DNA from: Hygrophila difformis
Lineage: Eukaryota > Streptophyta > Magnoliopsida > Lamiales > Acanthaceae
Assembly (NCBI GenBank): GCA_030278955.1
Contig: JAOANR010000003.1
Coordinates: 22,343,050-22,407,049 of the forward strand
Direction: 5' to 3'
Length of the DNA: 64,000 nt
Part shown: positions 22,278 through 32,673 of the stretch, one piece after another
Layout of the letters: each line of letters opens with the position of its first letter
How positions within the stretch are numbered: the stretch's first letter is position 1
Notes under the pieces: generated by a model
Databases searched by the model: none
What the model saw: the letters and a program-made list of their open reading frames with translations, nothing else
What the model was told of the DNA's origin: nothing
Position numbers and translations under genes: made by a program

Positions 22278-25200
22278 TTGCTCTTTAATTTCAACAAGGA
22301 TTATATCTGCCTTAGATCTTCCAGCGTTAAATTAGGAATTCAATTACCATCGGGTAAGGTGATATCGTGTTCGAAACGATACGATGGAACCCCGATAGTA
22401 ATCAAGAATCTAGAATTCTTCGCGAATCTAATTGAGTTTGATCTTGGGGACTTCGACGTCATCTTAGGCATGGATTTTCTGACTCAATACAAAGCTGTTA
22501 TTGAGTGTCAGAAGCAGAAGATTTCCTTAGCCAAGAGTCGAGGGAGGAAGGTTGTGTATTACATGCAGCCTCGAAAGAAAAACGCTAAGGTAGTGAATGC
22601 CTTGAGGTTCTACAACCTCATACGGAAAGGCTATCACTTATATGCATGCTATGTGCATAACCTCAACGATGGGGGAAACAAGATCGACGAGATCCCAGTC
22701 ATAAATGAATATCCTGACGTTTTCCCAGAAGATATTCCAGGGATGCCACCTGAGCGAGAGATTGAGTTCACGATTGATCTGGTACCTGGAACCGAACCGG
22801 TATCCAAGGCACCATATCGCATGGCACCAGCAGAAATGAAAGAGCTGAAGGAACAACTAGAAGAGTTGTTATCAAAAGGTTATATTCGACCGAGTACGTC
22901 ACCTTGGGGAGCGCCAGTCCTATTCGTTAAAAAGAAGGACAGTGGACTTCGGTTATGCATAGACTACAGAGGTCTTAATCAAGTCACGATTAAGAACAAA
23001 TACCCGCTACCTAGGATCGAAGACCTTTTCGATCAACTGAGAGGAGCTTTGGTATTTTCCAAGATCGACCTGAGATCTGGATACCATCAATTACGTATAG
23101 CCGAGAAGGATATACCGAAGACAGCGTTTCGTACGAGATATGGGTACTACGAATTCACCGTAATGTCCTTTGGTCTCACAAACGCTCCCGCAGTATTCAT
23201 GAACCTCATGAATAGTGTTTTCCGAGAGTTGCTAGATTCTTGTGTCGTCGTATTCATCGATGACATTCTAGTTTACTCAAGGGACGATGAGGAGCATACG
23301 AAACACTTGCATCAAGTGCTCGGAACTCTGAGGAGAAATCAGCTGTACGCAAAACTGTCGAAATGCGAGTTTTGGATGAAGGAAGTCGCATTCTTGGGGC
23401 ACATAGTATCGGCTAAGGGAGTGTCGGTTGACCCGGCAAAAATATCGGCAGTGATTGATTGGCCGGCACCGACGAGTCAGACAGAAGTAAGAAGCTTTCT
23501 TGGACTAGCCGGATACTACAGAAGGTTCGTGAAAGATTTTTCCAAGATTGCAAGGCCAATGACCCAACTGCTGAAGAAGGGGTTAAAGTTCGAATGGACT
23601 ACAGAGTGCGAAAAGTCTTTCCAAGAACTCAAGAAAAGACTTACAACAGCGCCAGTCCTGATACTTCCATCAGAAACGGAAGATTTTGAGGTATACAGTG
23701 ACGCTTCAAAAGAAGGACTCGGGTGTGTACTTATGCAAAACCAGAGGGTTATTTCCTACGCATCGCGACAGCTCAAGCCGCATGAGGAGAATTATCCGAC
23801 GCACGATCTAGAATTAGCCGCGGTGGTGTTCGCTCTCAAGATTTGGCGACACTACTTATACGGACGAACATGTCGGATATTCACGGACCACAAGAGCCTC
23901 AGGTACATATTTACTCAAAAGGAGTTAAATATGAGGCAGCGGAGATGGCTTGAGTTAATCAAGGACTACGACCTGGAGATAGCCTATCACGAAGGAAAAG
24001 CAAACGTCGTGGCAGACGCATTAAGTCGAAAGGCGAAGCACACGACAAACACTCTTATTTTACCGTCAGGACTATATATGGACTTAGCAAGGTTGGAAAC
24101 TGAACTAGTCCATTATGGGACTGTGGTGGAAAGGGTGAATGCCGTGACGATTGAATCTACCGTATTTGACGAGATTCTGGCAGCTCAGCCGGATGATGAG
24201 AACCTCAAGAGGATCAAGGAGAAGATGGACGAGGGAAAAGCGGTAGGATTCACAGTCCACGATGACGGGAGTATTCGCTTTAAAGGGAGGTGGTGCGTTC
24301 CTCACAAGTGTGAGGAATTGAAGCAAAAATTGATGGAAGAAGGCCACAGTACGCCTTATTCAGTACACCCTGGTGGTGATAAGCTGTACAAAGATTTGAA
24401 GAAAATCTATTGGTGGCCGAGAATGAAGAAAGATGTTGCGGATTTTGTGGCTAAATGCATAACTTGCCAAAAGGTAAAGGCAGTACGGCAAAAGCCATTG
24501 GGATTGATGAAACCGTTGGAGATCCCAAGTTGGAAATGGGATAGTATTTCCATGGGCTTTGTCTCGGGCTTACCAAGATCTCCTCGTGGGATGAACAAAA
24601 TTTGGGTAATAGTTGATCGGTTAACAAAGACTGCCATCTTTATACCAATGAAAGACAATTGGTCGATGGATCAACTAGCCAAGGCATATATCGATAATGT
24701 GGTTCGAAGGCACGGAGTGCCACATGATATTATTTCGGACCGAGACAGTAGATTTGTCTCAAATTTTTGGACAAAATTACAAGAAGCCTTGGGAACCCAA
24801 ATCAAGATGAGCACAGCCTTTCATCCGATGACCGACGGTCAGACGGAGCGGACAATTCAAACACTTGAAGATATGCTTAGAGTGTGTGTACTTGAATTCA
24901 AGGGAAGTTGGGAGAACCACTTACCGCTAATTGAATTCTCGTATAACAACAGTTACCATGCTAGTATTGGCATGGCACCGTTCGAAGCTCTCTATGGACG
25001 CAAGTGTCGCAGTCCGCTATGCTGGACAAAGGATGCAAATTCTGTAGTTGTTGGACCTCATCTCATTGAAGATATGAGTAAACAGATCCAGATTGTCCAA
25101 CAAAAGATGAAGGCCGCACAAGATCGCCAAAAGAGCTATGCCGATACGAGGCGACAAGAGTTGGAATTCCAAGTGGGGGACAAGGTTATGCTAAAGGTGT

Positions 25201-25601
25201 CACCCATGAAGGGGGTGATGCGATTTGGCAAACGAGGGAAGCTGAGTCCTCGTTACATTGGTCCATACGAGATTTTAGACCGTGTAGGTACCTTGGCCTA
25301 CCGATTGGCTCTTCCACCGGAATTATCACGGGTGCACAACGTGTTTCATGTTTCTCAGCTGAAGAAATATGTGCACGATCCAACTCACGTCTTGCAAACT
25401 GATGTGATTGAGCTGGATGATGACCTGACGTATGAGGAGTATCCGATCGAGATACTGGACGTCAAAGAAAGAGTCACAAGAAACAAGACCGTGAGAATGG
25501 TAAAGGTACTATGGTCTAATCATGGTACCGAAGAAGCGACGTGGGAGTTGGAATCAGATATGAAGCAGAAGTATCCCAACCTTGTCCAACACGACTCGTG
25601 A
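22278..25601 (+). CDS. Chromovirus pol: protease end, RT, RNase H, integrase, chromodomain
   Basis: Open for 1,107 codons. The first codon is TTG, so this is a truncated polyprotein frame, not a true start. Residues 59-85 are the protease C-terminus (DVILGMDFL). The active-site region survives upstream in another frame (22258-22280) and reads LFNSGAS, with Asn where the catalytic Asp belongs. RT spans about 160-400, with Asp264 in KIDLRSGY and FIDD at 326-329. RNase H begins with YSDAS near 472. Integrase has an HHCC motif at about 690-728. The first catalytic Asp, expected in an MDF context, is Gly760 (SMGFVSGL). The SDRD...QTER pair of the D-35-E spacing is intact. The chromodomain at about 1053-1103 ends [14 protein letters not shown]. 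The clade is Tekay/Del-like. Likely inactive as a self-sufficient element. Confidence 0.92.
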   Translation: MLFNFNKDYICLRSSSVKLGIQLPSGKVISCSKRYDGTPIVIKNLEFFANLIEFDLGDFDVILGMDFLTQYKAVIECQKQKISLAKSRGRKVVYYMQPRKKNAKVVNALRFYNLIRKGYHLYACYVHNLNDGGNKIDEIPVINEYPDVFPEDIPGMPPEREIEFTIDLVPGTEPVSKAPYRMAPAEMKELKEQLEELLSKGYIRPSTSPWGAPVLFVKKKDSGLRLCIDYRGLNQVTIKNKYPLPRIEDLFDQLRGALVFSKIDLRSGYHQLRIAEKDIPKTAFRTRYGYYEFTVMSFGLTNAPAVFMNLMNSVFRELLDSCVVVFIDDILVYSRDDEEHTKHLHQVLGTLRRNQLYAKLSKCEFWMKEVAFLGHIVSAKGVSVDPAKISAVIDWPAPTSQTEVRSFLGLAGYYRRFVKDFSKIARPMTQLLKKGLKFEWTTECEKSFQELKKRLTTAPVLILPSETEDFEVYSDASKEGLGCVLMQNQRVISYASRQLKPHEENYPTHDLELAAVVFALKIWRHYLYGRTCRIFTDHKSLRYIFTQKELNMRQRRWLELIKDYDLEIAYHEGKANVVADALSRKAKHTTNTLILPSGLYMDLARLETELVHYGTVVERVNAVTIESTVFDEILAAQPDDENLKRIKEKMDEGKAVGFTVHDDGSIRFKGRWCVPHKCEELKQKLMEEGHSTPYSVHPGGDKLYKDLKKIYWWPRMKKDVADFVAKCITCQKVKAVRQKPLGLMKPLEIPSWKWDSISMGFVSGLPRSPRGMNKIWVIVDRLTKTAIFIPMKDNWSMDQLAKAYIDNVVRRHGVPHDIISDRDSRFVSNFWTKLQEALGTQIKMSTAFHPMTDGQTERTIQTLEDMLRVCVLEFKGSWENHLPLIEFSYNNSYHASIGMAPFEALYGRKCRSPLCWTKDANSVVVGPHLIEDMSKQIQIVQQKMKAAQDRQKSYADTRRQELEFQVGDKVMLKVSPMKGVMRFGKRGKLSPRYIGPYEILDRVGTLAYRLALPPELSRVHNVFHVSQLKKYVHDPTHVLQTDVIELDDDLTYEEYPIEILDVKERVTRNKTVRMVKVLWSNHGTEEATWELESDMKQKYPNLVQHDS

Positions 25602-25629
25602 GCAGTTATGGGGACATAACTGTAGTTCT

Positions 25630-25794
25630 AAGGGGGGGAGGATGTGATACCCCGCAGAGAGTCGTCACGCGCCGAGGTAAGAATTTAATTTTCAAACCTC
25701 AAATATTTTATGCGTGTCAATTATTGCATGCATTACTATTAGTCCGAGTGCGACCCAACTTCGAGGACGAAGTTGATTTCTAAGGAGGGTAGAC
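25630..25794 (+). promoter_or_regulatory. Duplicated polypurine tract with AGGA-loop hairpin, element B
   Basis: aagggggggagga at 25630-25642 is followed by TGTGATACCCC, a mock LTR start. The hairpin CAACTTCG-AGGA-CGAAGTTG lies at 25756-25775. The functional tract taaggagggtagac (25781-25794) follows, and then the real LTR. The distance between the two starts is 152 bp, against 146 bp in element A. Confidence 0.75.
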
Positions 25795-28328
25795 TGTAAT
25801 ACCCGAGAAATCGACATCAAGTTTTAAAATCCGAAGTTTAAGAATTTGATTTATTTATCGAAATCGAATTAATTCCGAGAGAACGGAATTAAATATTTCG
25901 GATAATCGCGACTCGGGATACATGCATCGAATTATCCCAACAATCTCGGATAATTCATATTATGATTTTTAAAAGATTAAAATCATAATATTTTTATAAA
26001 AAAAAAAAATTCGCGAGCAGGTGGCCGCGCGGAGCGCGCCACCAGCGCGCCACCCTGCTGTTATGGCGAAGTCATAACGTTTCATGCGTTTCATGTCATG
26101 AACTCGGTGATGGGCGAATCCAAACGACTCCAATTTGAATTCCAGACGTTGGAGGATGTGTGGGGATGATTTTGGATAGGTTTTGGATGTATTAAATCCC
26201 CACAAAGTCAGCTCATGAATGGAACTTGAGCACCAAGGGGATCCTATGGAGTCATGGGGTGAGTGGGGGTTTTGGATGAGGTTTGGGGGTGTTAATTCGG
26301 GGGTTATGGGTTAGAAATTGTTCCTTCACATTCCCACTACCCCATGGCAGCTTTTGGAGCAATTACCCCTCTATAAATAGCCCCTACTCAGCCTCCATCG
26401 CACTCATTTGCATCCCATCCGAAATTTGAGTTCAAGAGAGAGTAGTGAGAGTTTTGTGAGTTGTTCATCATCCTTCCAAGGAGTGTGGACGTGTTCAAGT
26501 GGTCCAAACCTTTCTCCTACGTGTAGGTAAGAGTTCTACTTCTTTTCCTTGGTCTTAGATTCGAATCCCTTGTCCTAGAATTGAGAATTTCCTCCGACAA
26601 CTTCATAATAGGTGCATTCGGTAGAAGTGTTGATTGTTGGGGTCGAGTTGGACGATTTCCAGGATTCCACCAAGGGGATATTCGGTTCTAAACTCATCTC
26701 AAGTAAGTTAGTATTGTGCACGTCGATTTTTAGGAGTTTTGGTTGAGTATAACTCGAGATATAGGTTTATCTTTTCATTTGACAAAATCTGCCAAATAGG
26801 GTTTTCCTATGACCAATTTTATTGTTCTGTGAATTCAACCATGATCCGTAATTTTTAGGAGAACCTTCCAAAATGAAACTTGTTCCTAATGTCCTAAAGA
26901 TGCTCTCTGTAAATTTTTGTAATTTTTGGACATGTTTTGGTCACCCGAATTCGATCTGGTATTTTCTGCATACAAGTTGACAGATTTGATGTATGTATGT
27001 AGTCAGTTTTGTTGTTTGATTCACTCTTGCCTATGGTCATTTTTAGTGCTTGATGTCTTCATGAAATTTGTTCCATTATGTGTCTAGATTATCCCTGTAA
27101 AATTTCATGATTTTTGGAGTACATATGAAATTGTTATGAATTTTTGAACTCACTGTGGTCGGATTTACTGAAGCATGAGGAATTGTAATTCAATAGCTTT
27201 CTGAAATGGGATAAAATGACCTACTTAGAGTCCGAATTTTGAGATGGCTATTTCTATGAAAAATGCTTATTTTGATGTTTTCTAGCTACTGTAATTTTTC
27301 CAGAATTTTTAAAAATAATTTGTTGCATTTTTAAATGCGATTTCGAAAACTGCCACCGTGTTACTTTTAATCGGTAAAGGCTATTTGGTATATTCGATGA
27401 ACTATGAGTCGAGTGTTACTCATTTTTGAAGAATATGAAATCTGGAAATGTAGAGATATTATGAAATGATAAAATGTGGTTTTAAAACTTTGTAAGTTTT
27501 GATCGAGTGGGATGCCCAATGTGGTGAAAATTATGTCGCCCCCTCTTTTGTAGCCAAAACGGCATTGATTATTGTGATGTATGAGTCTATACTCCTAGAT
27601 GTATCCGTATGGGTTATCTAGGGCTCCGGAGTGTGTCTGTATAGGGTCCGCTGCATGCACTTACCTCGTGGGTACGAGTCCCAGAGGTTGATCCCAAGGG
27701 TTCGTCCCTAGGATATGTTTGAGTCCTTGTGGGTATAAAGTCCCAAAGGTTGGTCCTGTGGGTTCGTCCCTAGGATATGCTAATGGGGTGTCCTCGATCA
27801 TAACTAACATTGGTAAAATGTTCGTGGAATATGTGTAAGAGATTTTAAATTAATTTATTTACTCGTCTTTTAAATAAATATATTATTTTGTATATTCTCC
27901 TAAAAACTTTTAAAATTCGTTGTGCTATATATTAACTTACGCAGTACCTTTGTACTGATAAATTGTTGTTTTATTTTCCTTTCAGATTTCGCAGAGTAAG
28001 CATCGCATGGAGGGATGGGATTTCCATTTTTTTTAAAAGAAGACTTGTCGCATTTTATTTATTTTTAATTTATGCATTGGACTTAGACTCTGGTTTTGGC
28101 CGCATGTTTTGGCCCTGTTTATTTTTGCTTCCGCACTGCTTATTATTATTATGTGTTTTATACTCTGATTAAATTTCGGGCTTATTTGAATGGTTTTTAA
28201 ATATTTTTAAGTCAATGATGCAACTTAAGCCTTAGCATCCTTTTAAATAAGCTCGATTTAATCGGGTCTTGTTTGGAAGGGTGTGGCGGTAGCGTCCCGA
28301 CCTGGGTGACCAAATCCGGGGTGTTACA
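25795..28328 (+). repeat. 3' LTR of element B
   Basis: 2,534 bp, near-identical to 19146-21663. TATA is at 26372-26379 and the CAGTAC/GTACTG hairpin is at 27942-27957. It is followed by the right target-site copy gcttt. Confidence 0.93.
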
Positions 28329-28333
28329 GCTTT

Positions 28334-29106
28334 AATCCGATTTTACAACTTAATGAGTATTAGGTTTCTTAGTTTAAAGTCCTAGACTTTGTTAAACTGT
28401 TATGCAAGTTGTCTGAACTATCGATGACAATTCTATGTACCTTGCAGAAAATTACTTGATTAATTAGACTAGTTATGTAATATGTGGAGAGTTATCATTA
28501 TTTAAATATAAATATGCTCGTTCCAAGTCTTTTTAAATGCTTAATTAAAATAAAGTCAGAGTAAAACCCCTACATTTGAAAAAAAATATATAGTACTCAA
28601 ATCTTGCAAAAAGAAAAAAAAATATTGAAGAATGCAAGATCAAAAAAAAAGAGAGAGAGAGAATAATATATTCAACAGGGGAATTAAATAAAAATTCATA
28701 AACTCTTGACTGGATGACTGGCACATATTCGGTGACATGAGTAGCTTTTGGAATTTAACCGTCTACAACTCAGCCAAAGTGTCTAGAATATAGTGAAACC
28801 TAGCCATGGATTGAGCATATTTGAAGACTGGAATAGAAAAGCATATTTACATTATTCACTCTCCCATATTAAGTGTTATGTATAATTAATTTGTTTTCTG
28901 TATTGTAAGTGCTTTGCGTATCTGGTTCTCATAACTGATGCATATCAATTTGCCTAGCTCTAGTACATTAAACTTTGAACCCTTCTTACCTCATTTTGTT
29001 GTTGAAATCTATGATTTGGCAGAACTATAGAGACTTTATCTTTATTATCTTGATTGGCAAGTTGATGTGTTAATTGATCTCATTGCTCAAGGGACGAGCA
29101 ATATTT
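28334..29106 (+). other. 3' non-coding segment of the Athila-like element
   Basis: AT-rich, with an A-rich/GA microsatellite (about 28585-28665). It ends gacgagcaatatttaag, the kind of sequence that precedes polypurine tracts in Athila/Tat elements as I recall them. No gene. Confidence 0.5.
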
Positions 29107-29117
29107 AAGTGTGAGGA
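29107..29117 (+). promoter_or_regulatory. Polypurine tract of the Athila-like element
   Basis: aagtgtgagga sits immediately before TGTTGATGCACCC, which reads as an LTR start. Confidence 0.55.
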
Positions 29118-29425
29118 TGTTGATGCACCCTGTGAAACCACATTTAAATGAGCCTAAATTGTGTTAAAATGAATCTAGATTGCATGCATGTGACCCTATT
29201 TTAATGCTTTTTAGTTTATATTTCATGTGGTTTGTAAATATTAATAATGATGGTTAAATTGAGCTTATTTGAGTTCAATTTATCATGTTTTATGCTTTTT
29301 AATAAGACTTTGGCAAATCTAATATATTGCAATGATGTTTCAGGCATTAAAATGATGAAAGAAAGATGTTCGGAGGATAAAGGATGTCAAATTCGAATTT
29401 TTCAACACTGGACTGTGCCCAGGAT

Positions 29426-29633
29426 GCGCCGCATAGGCATGGCGGCGCCGGAAAAGACCCTGGAGCGCCACATCAGGCGCGGCATCAACACTTAGGAAAA
29501 TTTCGGATGGAAAAGCTTCAGGATGCGCCGCACGTGCTTGGCGGCACCTAAAACACCCTCCAGGCGCCACATTATGCGCCGCAATCAGAAAATTGGGAAA
29601 TCGCCAGGATGCGCCGCAGCTTCTTGGTGGCGC
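29426..29633 (+). repeat. GCGCC hairpin array 3
   Basis: Three 23-nt cassettes lie at 29426-29448, 29525-29547 and 29611-29633. They are the same class as arrays 1 and 2 but their arms are more degenerate (three or more mismatches). Each is preceded by caggat and is followed by a GCGCCAC-type half unit in variably decayed form. Confidence 0.7.
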
Positions 29634-30374
29634 CTGAAACCTCTCTGGAGAGCCACTTTATGCGCCACCGTCGCGGTTGGGCAGTTTTCTAACCTCCCGA
29701 ACTCGGTTTTTATCGACGTTTCTCGTCATTTTTCATCAGACAGACGGTAATATTCGACAAAATACTCTCTGCAAACATCAAATAATGGGAGAAGAAGGCC
29801 GGAAACACAAAATCATGCCGGAGGAATGCATCAAGAACGTTGTTCTAGGCGTGTTCTTCCTATTCTAGGTGTTGCCTTTCTTTTTCTTGCTTTGTAGTGT
29901 TATGAATTTGCCTCTAAATGTAATCTGTTATTATGTTCCAAATTTGTAGAAGGATTTCTGTAATGTTCGTGTTACGAGTGATCTAGAACGGGAGTTCAGA
30001 ATCACTTTTGAAGTATGAACCTATCTTTTATGGAAGCAATATAATGATCAATATTTTTATTGAAATATGGAATTATGAATAAATGTTAGAATCTGTCTAA
30101 TCTGGTTTGAGCGCCATTCTGCCTGAACTGTAGAAGTGAAATTTTATGTTTTGATGCTAATCTGATTTTGATCGATTAAAATGGATTAATCTGTAATGGA
30201 GTTAGAATCTGTATTAGGATTATATGTTAGATGCCTATAAAATCATCGACATTCTGCACTTTACCAAATCTGCTGTTTACATTACCAATCTGCTAAAAGC
30301 CTGAATTGTTCGATCAATCTGAATTCCCTATTTTTAGCAATCTGGCAATAATTTTAATCTATCTGCATTCTAAT

Positions 30375-31221
30375 TGTAACATCCCAAATAATTAATTCAT
30401 GATTAAGCCACGGCGCCGGCGAAGCGCCGGCAGCAGCACAGCAGCGCTGTGCGCTGCTCCACCACGCAGCGGGCAGCAGCCCGCTGCTGTCCTAGGCGTT
30501 GCGCCACCGCGACGCCACCGCCACCACGCCCGACGCCACCAACAGCCCACCATCAACCCCCTGCCGCCCTCGCCGGAGGGCGGCGGCTTCGCCGCCGGCA
30601 ACGCGCAGCAGCGCGTTGCGCTACGCCCAGCAGCAGGCAGCAGCCTGCTGCCGTCAACCCCGACGCCACGCCACCGCGGCGCCGCCTCCACCACCGTCAT
30701 CTACTCCCCCACGCCGGCTCCCCTTCGTCCCTCCGGCGACTGGTCGGGCTTCTCACCAAATAGGGAAAACAGCCCCGACGAGAGAAGAAAAAGAAATGGG
30801 AAAGAAGAGGATGTCCATACCTTCACAAGAACATGGATTTGGAGCTCCGATTCTCATCTCAATCGCCCAACTAGTTGCTTTCTTCTTCACCATCGAGATC
30901 CCCTTTTGTGCGAGCCCTAATTCCCTCATCCAAAGTGAGGACGGGAATAGAAGAATTGGGTCCCCAATTTCATTCCTAATCTGATAAGTATAAGTGTGTA
31001 TGGATCCGGGTCGGGTTAATGGATAGTGGGCTTGGGCTTCCATTTCATTCTCTTAATCCATTTACCCATTACCAACTTATTGAATGTATTGGGCTCTTGA
31101 ATTAATCTCATTGGGCTACTTAAATAATATATCAAGCACCAATTTGATTAATTAAGCCAACTTAGTTAATTAATCATGATTAAATTAATTTAACCATGAA
31201 TTAATTATTCGGGATGTTACA
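30375..31221 (-). mobile_element. 847-bp TG...CA element with long inverted ends, probably a solo LTR
   Basis: Termini are TGTAACATCCC and GGGATGTTACA, extended by about 27 bp of near-perfect inverted repeat. They are flanked by 5-bp repeats ctaat (30370-30374 and 31222-31226). Read on the minus strand, the start resembles the LTR start of element C (tgtaacatcccgaataatt). That supports a minus-strand solo LTR of a related family. The plus-left half holds GC-rich hairpins, several with AGCA loops: 30415-30431, 30466-30487, 30598-30619 and 30630-30651. Confidence 0.7.
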
Positions 31222-31968
31222 CTAATAATATTAATTTAATCCAGTTTACCAGATTTTATTGTTATTTTACCATATCTGTTAGATTATTTACACTATTCTG
31301 CATATTTAAATGTTAGAGCCTAATTCTGTGATTTCTGCTTTGTTAAATCGGGAGATAAAAAGTAGAATTAATATTTTAGTACCGGAATTGGGAATAAATT
31401 ACATTAAAAATGGGTTCTAGCATGTGCACAATGATTTGGGAAATGAAATGTGCCTTTTAATTGCTATAGAAAAATTTGTATGCTTGGGAAAGACTCAAAT
31501 TTAGGCCTAGAATAATGATTGCAGAATGTTAGATAATTTAATCAGCTTCCATGAAGTCCGTTTAAGCATAATTTGAATATTAGTAGATTACAAGATTTTT
31601 AATCTTTATAAAATATTTAAATTTTAAGAAATTGATCTTTTTAGACATTGGAAAATGCTAAATCAATATGCAATTTCTATTTTATATAAAGATGGTAATA
31701 TTTAAACTATTACAAGCATCTCCCATTTATATTTTTATTAATTAAAATTTTAACTTACTTTATTTTAAATTTAATGTCACTATTTTAATTTAATCATCTC
31801 TAGAATTAATCAAACTCTTTTAATATATATATATATAATATAATTAATGAACTTAAGAACAATTAAAATCTTCTCCGCAATGAAATAATATTCTGAAATT
31901 CCCTTTGGTTCTACTCGGTTATTCACCGATTTTTATTACTTGATGACAACCATCCGCTTGTGGTAACA

Positions 31969-32445
31969 TATGAGTAGTGAAAATCACCCATCAGTATCCA
32001 TGCAAAAGGAAGACACCCAACATGCCAGATCACAATACATTGTGTCATCACTGCTTTAACATTGGCACATTCCATGAAAGTGCTACATATATCAAACATA
32101 AAAATTTAGAAATAAAATTAAGAACATCAGAGAATTAACATGAAATCAGAAAGATAATTAGATTAAAAAATTTCAAACAATACATTTGAAGACACATGAA
32201 TTTCAAACAATATGAAATCAGAGAGATAATTAGATTAAAAAATTTCAACAAATCCATCCATCATGATTTGAAAATTTCCAAAATTCACTGCAAAAGGAAA
32301 AGTTTATTTTGGAAGATCCTGAAAGGCAACAAAAAGTAAAATTCAGGTGAAGAACAATTACTTCTAACCAAAATTAATTGCTCGATACATAAACATAAGG
32401 GAGAGGAAAAAGGGGCAAAACTCGCCATCTTATCTTCTTACTTAC
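31969..32445 (-). other. Probable Argonaute intron sequence up to the nested TE pile
   Basis: AT-rich with no coding signal. It starts on the minus strand with a strong donor GTAAGTAAG at 32445. No matching acceptor or next exon appears before the presumed LTR border near 31968. Confidence 0.45.
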
Positions 32446-32673
32446 ATCATATTGGTTCAAATCCTTGTTTGGTAACTCAGCAAAGAAATGGTTGGCCTTC
32501 ACAATGCATTTTGTCCCCAGCTGCTCAAATCCAGGCCTTGGTGTTAAGGTCAGAGCTTTACTTGAAGAAGGAAATACAACATCCGGTCCAGGTAAAACCG
32601 GACGAACTGGCTGGTCCGGTTCCCTGACAACCAGCTTAGCTGTGTCGGTCCACGACCGTGAGCTTGGCCGCAT
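32446..32673 (-). CDS. Argonaute N-terminal-domain exon (partial gene)
   Basis: The minus-strand frame from ATG 32671-32673 gives about 76 residues. They include [19 protein letters not shown] and [20 protein letters not shown], the conserved start of the Argonaute N domain in the AGO1/AGO5/AGO10 group. The exon ends exactly after the Tyr-Asp codons at a strong donor, GTAAGTAAG. As I recall, plant AGO genes have an intron at that point. Linker, PAZ, MID and PIWI regions are absent from the window. On the minus strand they would lie left of the TE pile, beyond base 1. A real split gene or an orphan fragment are both possible. The assignment to AGO is firm; the clade is not. Confidence 0.75.

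Larger units (their letters stand above)
19146..28328 (+). mobile_element. Element B: Tekay-type chromovirus, complete ends but no gag
   Basis: LTRs lie at 19146-21663 and 25795-28328, with TGTAATACCC...GGGGTGTTACA termini. Perfect 5-bp target duplications gcttt lie at 19141-19145 and 28329-28333. The LTRs differ by few substitutions and small indels. One indel is an extra 11-base GC repeat near 26041; another is the length of the oligo-A near 19345. The insertion is therefore recent. The interior holds a TRIM segment, a primer-binding site, a long pol ORF and a duplicated polypurine tract. gag and the front of protease are absent. Confidence 0.93.
9481..31968 (+). mobile_element. Athila/Tat-like host element (nested, 5' part outside window)
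   Basis: In order: pol, two env-position-type ORF modules, a 3' non-coding segment, a polypurine tract (29107) and an LTR that opens TGTTGATGCACCC (29118). Elements A, B and an 847-bp insert interrupt it. The flanks of B rejoin cleanly across its gcttt target duplication. That pol, both ORF modules and the LTR belong to one insertion is inference. The second ORF module could come from another nested copy. No target duplication could be checked. Confidence 0.45.
29118..31968 (+). repeat. Probable 3' LTR of the Athila-like element
   Basis: Begins TGTTGATGCACCC after the polypurine tract. The end is set tentatively at ggTAACA (31968), after cgcttgtgg. It includes hairpin array 3 and the 847-bp insert, so the LTR proper would be about 2 kb. 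No second copy is in the window, so the right border is uncertain. Confidence 0.45.

Noticed and set aside
30399..30920. Pro/Arg/Ala-rich ORFs on both strands
   Set aside because: Produced by the GC hairpin chain; open in several frames at once, which is compositional.
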